The notes under the pieces are model-generated. The model made no database searches. It was not told where the DNA came from and worked only from the letters and a program-made list of their open reading frames with translations. Below, piece by piece: positions 3,656 to 6,391 of a stretch of 6,391 nucleotides of DNA (position 1 is its first letter; each line of letters starts with the position of its first letter). The stretch is from CBDUUP01 sp965370435 (GTDB lineage Bacteria > Chloroflexota > Anaerolineae > Anaerolineales > UBA11579). The DNA is taken from positions 1 to 6,391 of the forward strand of contig CBDUUP010000270.1 of NCBI GenBank assembly GCA_965370435.1, read 5' to 3'. A program made the translations under genes and the position numbers.

Positions 3656-6391
3656 ATGACCACCAAAAAATCCACCTTCACCCTCCAGCGCATATTTTCT
3701 CTGGCCCTCATCCTAAGTCTGATGGCGGGGATGCTGCCTATGCCTGACATGGCAATGGCTGCTAGCGCTGAGCTTGCCGAAGCATCCGTAGCAGACCATA
3801 CTGAGCTTGCCGAAGTGCCCCCCGGCCTGCAGGCCGCCATCGACGCGGCCTTTGGTCCCCAACCGGGGATCGCCTCCGCGCCCGCCGAGGAGGCCAAGCT
3901 GACCGCCTCCGACGGCGTAGCGGGTGATTTCTTTGGCCGCGCGGTATCCATCAGCGGCGACCTGGCTTTGGTGGGAGCGCCCAGAGACGAATCCGAGCAA
4001 GGGGCGGCCTATATCTTCGCCCGCAACCAGGGCGGAGCTGATACCTGGGGGCAGGCAGTCAAACTCACCGCCTCCGATGGCGCACTGAACGATTGGTTCG
4101 GCGTCTCGGTGGCTCTCAGCGGGGACACCGCCCTGGTGAGCGCCTTTTTCGACGACGACAACGGCGGCGCTTCCGGCTCGGCCTACCTCTTCACCCGCAA
4201 CACCGGGGGGGCCGATAACTGGGGACAGGCGAAGAAACTCACTGCCTCCGACGGCGCGGCGGGTGACCAGTTCGGCCACTCCGTCGCTCTCAGCGGGGAC
4301 ACCGCCCTGATTGGCGCTCAATACGATGACGACAATGGCGCCGAGTCTGGCTCGGCCTACGTCTTCGAGCGCAACATGGGCGGCGCGGACAACTGGGGCG
4401 AGGTTTCAAAGCTGACTGCCTCCGACGGCGGGGCGGACGACTGGTTCGGCTACTCTGTCTCTATTGATGGGGACACCGCCCTGGTGGGCGCTCATAATTA
4501 TGACGGCGCTGGTACCGACTCGGGCGCAGCCTACATCTTCTATCGCAACCAGGGCGGCGCAGACAATTGGGGAGAGATGGCCATACTTACCTCCACCGAT
4601 GCCTTCCAGTACGACATCTTCGGGGTATCGGTCGCCATCAGCGGAGACCGGGTTGTGATAGGCGTTCCCTGGGAGGATGAAAACGGCGCCCAATCTGGCT
4701 CGGCTTATATCTTCGAGCGCAACCAGGGCGGCGTGGATAAGTGGGGACAGGTCAGAAAAATCAGCGCCAGCGACGGCGCGGCCAGCGATACTTTCGGGGA
4801 TAAGGTCGCCATCAGCGGGGATACTATTGTGGTGGGGGTCAAAAATGACGATACCCCCAGCGGAGAGGATGCTGGTTCCGCCTATGTGTTCAGCCGCAAT
4901 GAGGGGGGCATAGATAAATGGGGAGAAGTGGTCAAACTGACCGCCTCCGACGCCACAGCGGATGACGAGCTTGGCTACTCTGTGGCGATTGACAATCATA
5001 CCCTCATCGCCGGCGTGTTAAACGGTGAGAATGGCAGCAGCGTCGCCTCTGGAACGGCTTATATCTTCACCGGGCGGCCCTACGAATGGAAGGAACAGGC
5101 CAAAACCACCCCCGCCGACGGCTTCACCAATGACCATTTCGGGTACGCTGTCGCCCTGGATGGAGACCTGGCTATAGTGGGCGCCCAAGACGATGACGAC
5201 AACGGCAGCGCATCTGGTTCCGCATATATCTTCGAGCGCAACCAGAACGGCCTGGACACCTGGGACAAAGTGGTGAAGTTAACCCCAGCCGACGGCGCGG
5301 CCGGCGACTGGTTTGGCCATTCTGTCGCCCTCAGCGGGGATACCGCCCTGGTAGGCGCTAGAGGCGATGATACCGGCCAGGGTTCAGCCTACATCTTTGA
5401 GCGCAACACGGGCGGGAGCAATAACTGGGGGGAGGTCGCCAAGCTCACCGCTTCCGACGGCGCGGCGAGTGACAGGTTCGGAATTACGGTGGCTCTCAGC
5501 GGGGATACGGCCCTAGTGGGCGCGAACAAAGAGGACGCAAACGGCACTTTCGCCGGCGCGGCGTATCTCTACACCCGCAACACGGGCGGGATCAACAACT
5601 GGGGGGAGGTGAAGAAGATTATCTCCTCTGACATTGCGGCCTATGACGAGTTCGGCATCTCTGTCGCTCTCAGCGGGGATACGGGGTTGGTGGGCGCTGT
5701 AGGAGAAAGCGGCTTCATCGGCGCGGCTTACCTTTTCGAGCGAAACACAGGCGGAGTTGACAATTGGGGGGAGGTGGTCAAGCTGGTCCCCTCCGACGGC
5801 GCAACGAGTGACTTCTTCGGCATGTCCGTGGCCCTCAGCGGGGACACGGCCCTGGTGGGATCGCCATACGATGACGATAACGGCGACGCCTCTGGCTCGG
5901 CCTACATCTTCGAGCGCAACACGGGCGGGAGCGACAACTGGGGGGAGGTTGTCAAACTCACCGCTTCCGACGGCGCGGTGGAAGACTACTTCGGCATGTC
6001 GGTGAGCATCGATAGTGACACCGCCCTGGTGGGCGCGGTGCGCGATCTTGAGTATCAAGGCTCGGCTTACCTCTTCGAACGCAACCAGGGGGGGGCGGAA
6101 AATTGGGGACAGGTGAAAAAACTCACCGGTTCCGACAGTATAGCGAATGACCGCTTTGCAGATTCGGTCGCTATCAGCGGGGACGTGGCCTTTATTGGGG
6201 CTTGGGGCGACGACGACTACGGCAGTTCGTCCGGCTCGGCATACATCTTCGTGGGCGGGCCGAAAGGCACGGACACCATCGGCACGTTAGACCCCGCCAC
6301 CGGCAACTTCCTGCTGCGCAACACGAATGACGCCGGGGCCGCAGACCTGGACTTCCTCTTCGCCGCCGACATCACCGACGGCATCCCCCTG
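3656..6391 (+). CDS. Secreted protein with fourteen FG-GAP blades (two seven-bladed propellers), 3' end cut by the window
   Basis: 912 codons are visible with no stop before the right edge. Residues 1-35 are a Sec signal: TKK near the N-terminus, a hydrophobic core about 13-27, and AMA at 33-35. Residues about 55-68 carry PPGLQAAIDAAFGP, matching the other complete gene. Fourteen blades span about 80-865. FG or its equivalent falls at 93, 148, 206, 264, 322, 380, 439 (LG), 495, 553, 608, 666, 721, 779 and 834 (FA). After blade 7 the usual ERNQGGADNWG strand is replaced by TGRPYEWKEQA (472-482), a natural boundary between two propellers. The tail repeats begin at DTIGTLDP (873-880) with no SdrD B-like domain. 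Joined to base 52 through the duplicated 51 bases, the protein would be 1,105 aa ending at GDWDGS. It probably acts outside the cell in adhesion or matrix formation (inference); no catalytic motif is seen. Confidence 0.92.
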   Translation, partial: MTTKKSTFTLQRIFSLALILSLMAGMLPMPDMAMAASAELAEASVADHTELAEVPPGLQAAIDAAFGPQPGIASAPAEEAKLTASDGVAGDFFGRAVSISGDLALVGAPRDESEQGAAYIFARNQGGADTWGQAVKLTASDGALNDWFGVSVALSGDTALVSAFFDDDNGGASGSAYLFTRNTGGADNWGQAKKLTASDGAAGDQFGHSVALSGDTALIGAQYDDDNGAESGSAYVFERNMGGADNWGEVSKLTASDGGADDWFGYSVSIDGDTALVGAHNYDGAGTDSGAAYIFYRNQGGADNWGEMAILTSTDAFQYDIFGVSVAISGDRVVIGVPWEDENGAQSGSAYIFERNQGGVDKWGQVRKISASDGAASDTFGDKVAISGDTIVVGVKNDDTPSGEDAGSAYVFSRNEGGIDKWGEVVKLTASDATADDELGYSVAIDNHTLIAGVLNGENGSSVASGTAYIFTGRPYEWKEQAKTTPADGFTNDHFGYAVALDGDLAIVGAQDDDDNGSASGSAYIFERNQNGLDTWDKVVKLTPADGAAGDWFGHSVALSGDTALVGARGDDTGQGSAYIFERNTGGSNNWGEVAKLTASDGAASDRFGITVALSGDTALVGANKEDANGTFAGAAYLYTRNTGGINNWGEVKKIISSDIAAYDEFGISVALSGDTGLVGAVGESGFIGAAYLFERNTGGVDNWGEVVKLVPSDGATSDFFGMSVALSGDTALVGSPYDDDNGDASGSAYIFERNTGGSDNWGEVVKLTASDGAVEDYFGMSVSIDSDTALVGAVRDLEYQGSAYLFERNQGGAENWGQVKKLTGSDSIANDRFADSVAISGDVAFIGAWGDDDYGSSSGSAYIFVGGPKGTDTIGTLDPATGNFLLRNTNDAGAADLDFLFAADITDGIPL
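3768..3815 (+). repeat. Two 15-bp direct repeats inside the coding start of the third gene
   Basis: CTGAGCTTGCCGAAG occurs at 3768-3782 and 3801-3815, 33 bp apart and in frame, each encoding ELAE. They sit just after the signal peptide, in a region with no counterpart in the 824-aa protein. The sequence resembles short interspersed repeats of the CTTCGGCAAGCTCAG type seen scattered in some environmental bacterial genomes. That resemblance is from memory and unchecked. Confidence 0.8.
3893..5068 (+). repeat. First block of seven FG-GAP blades in the third gene
   Basis: Seven units, mostly 58 codons, run from AKLTASDG to YIFTGRP. The seventh is degenerate: LG replaces FG at 439-440, and AIDNHTLIAG replaces the usual ALSGDTALVG. 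This is consistent with a closing blade. Most units have a DDDNG-like loop before SGSAY. Confidence 0.85.
5087..6250 (+). repeat. Second block of seven FG-GAP blades in the third gene
   Basis: Seven further units run from WKEQAKTTPADG to YIFVGGP. The first shares GDLA and DTW with the first blade of the preceding block, features seen in no other blade. The last, like blade 7, lacks the canonical FG (FA at 834-835) and ends in a GGP turn like the GRP of blade 7. The block therefore matches the first in register. Confidence 0.8.
6266..6391 (+). repeat. Start of the C-terminal DTIG repeat tail, cut by the window edge
   Basis: Residues 871-912 (GTDTIGTLDPATGNFLLRNT onward) align with unit 1 of the 824-aa protein's tail. 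The visible part stops at GIPL. The same residues open the window at base 1 and continue there into GGDWDGDG. Confidence 0.88.
6341..6391 (+). repeat. Right copy of 51-bp terminal direct repeat
   Basis: Identical to bases 1-51. The codon phase is also the same: 6341 is the first base of codon 896 of the third gene, and base 1 is the first base of the frame ending at 633. Confidence 0.95.

Noticed and set aside
3893..6250. CRISPR-like or satellite array because of the regular 174-bp spacing
   Set aside because: The periodicity is in frame and encodes propeller blades with conserved residues and variable third codon positions, so it is protein repeat structure.
1..6391. Small plasmid or phage circle
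   Set aside because: The ends can be joined, but no replication initiator, recombinase, relaxase, structural phage gene or origin-like iteron set is visible. A collapsed tandem gene array explains the data more simply.

Overview
The window holds secreted, repeat-built surface or extracellular proteins and nothing else recognisable. There is no replication, mobility, defence or metabolic gene and no RNA gene that I can identify. All three coding stretches lie on the + strand: the 3' end of one gene (1-633), a complete gene (811-3285, 824 aa), and a third gene that starts at 3656 and runs off the right edge (912 aa visible). The encoded style is Sec signal peptide, FG-GAP-type beta-propeller, optional SdrD B-like domain, then a tail of 'GDWDGDGxDTIG' repeats. 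GC-rich codon use with AT-richer intergenic DNA, TTGACA/TACAAT promoters, clear Shine-Dalgarno sites and SdrD-B plus GDWDGDG modules without an LPXTG anchor suggest an uncultured filamentous or biofilm bacterium, perhaps Chloroflexota (Anaerolineae/Caldilineae-like). That placement is inference from domain style and is weak.

Layout: 1-633 is the C-terminal repeat tail of a gene. A perfect 13-bp hairpin terminator (665-698) follows, and two bases after its T-tract comes a near-consensus promoter (701-729) for the 824-aa gene. That protein has a signal peptide, seven FG-GAP blades, one SdrD B-like domain and five C-terminal repeats. The 370-bp gap 3286-3655 is structured. It has an octamer-periodic CGTT palindrome, a GC-rich hairpin, an extended -10 promoter candidate, a second strong terminator and a promoter/RBS region for the third gene. 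The third gene has a signal peptide and fourteen blades, which read as two seven-bladed propellers in tandem, and goes straight into the C-terminal repeats without an SdrD-B domain.

The most informative observation is at the edges. The first 51 bases are identical to the last 51 bases (6341-6391), and the third gene reads in frame from one into the other. Removing one copy gives a 6,340-bp circle in which the third gene is an intact 1,105-aa protein whose tail matches that of the 824-aa protein unit for unit. This is either a circular molecule or, more likely given the lack of replication genes, an assembly-graph cycle from a tandem array of paralogous genes.

Functionally the genes look like paralogous, separately transcribed cell-surface, matrix or adhesion proteins sharing a conserved tail, with variation in propeller number and the SdrD-B insert. 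I see no new enzymatic or defence system. The novelty lies in protein architecture and in the intergenic structure.
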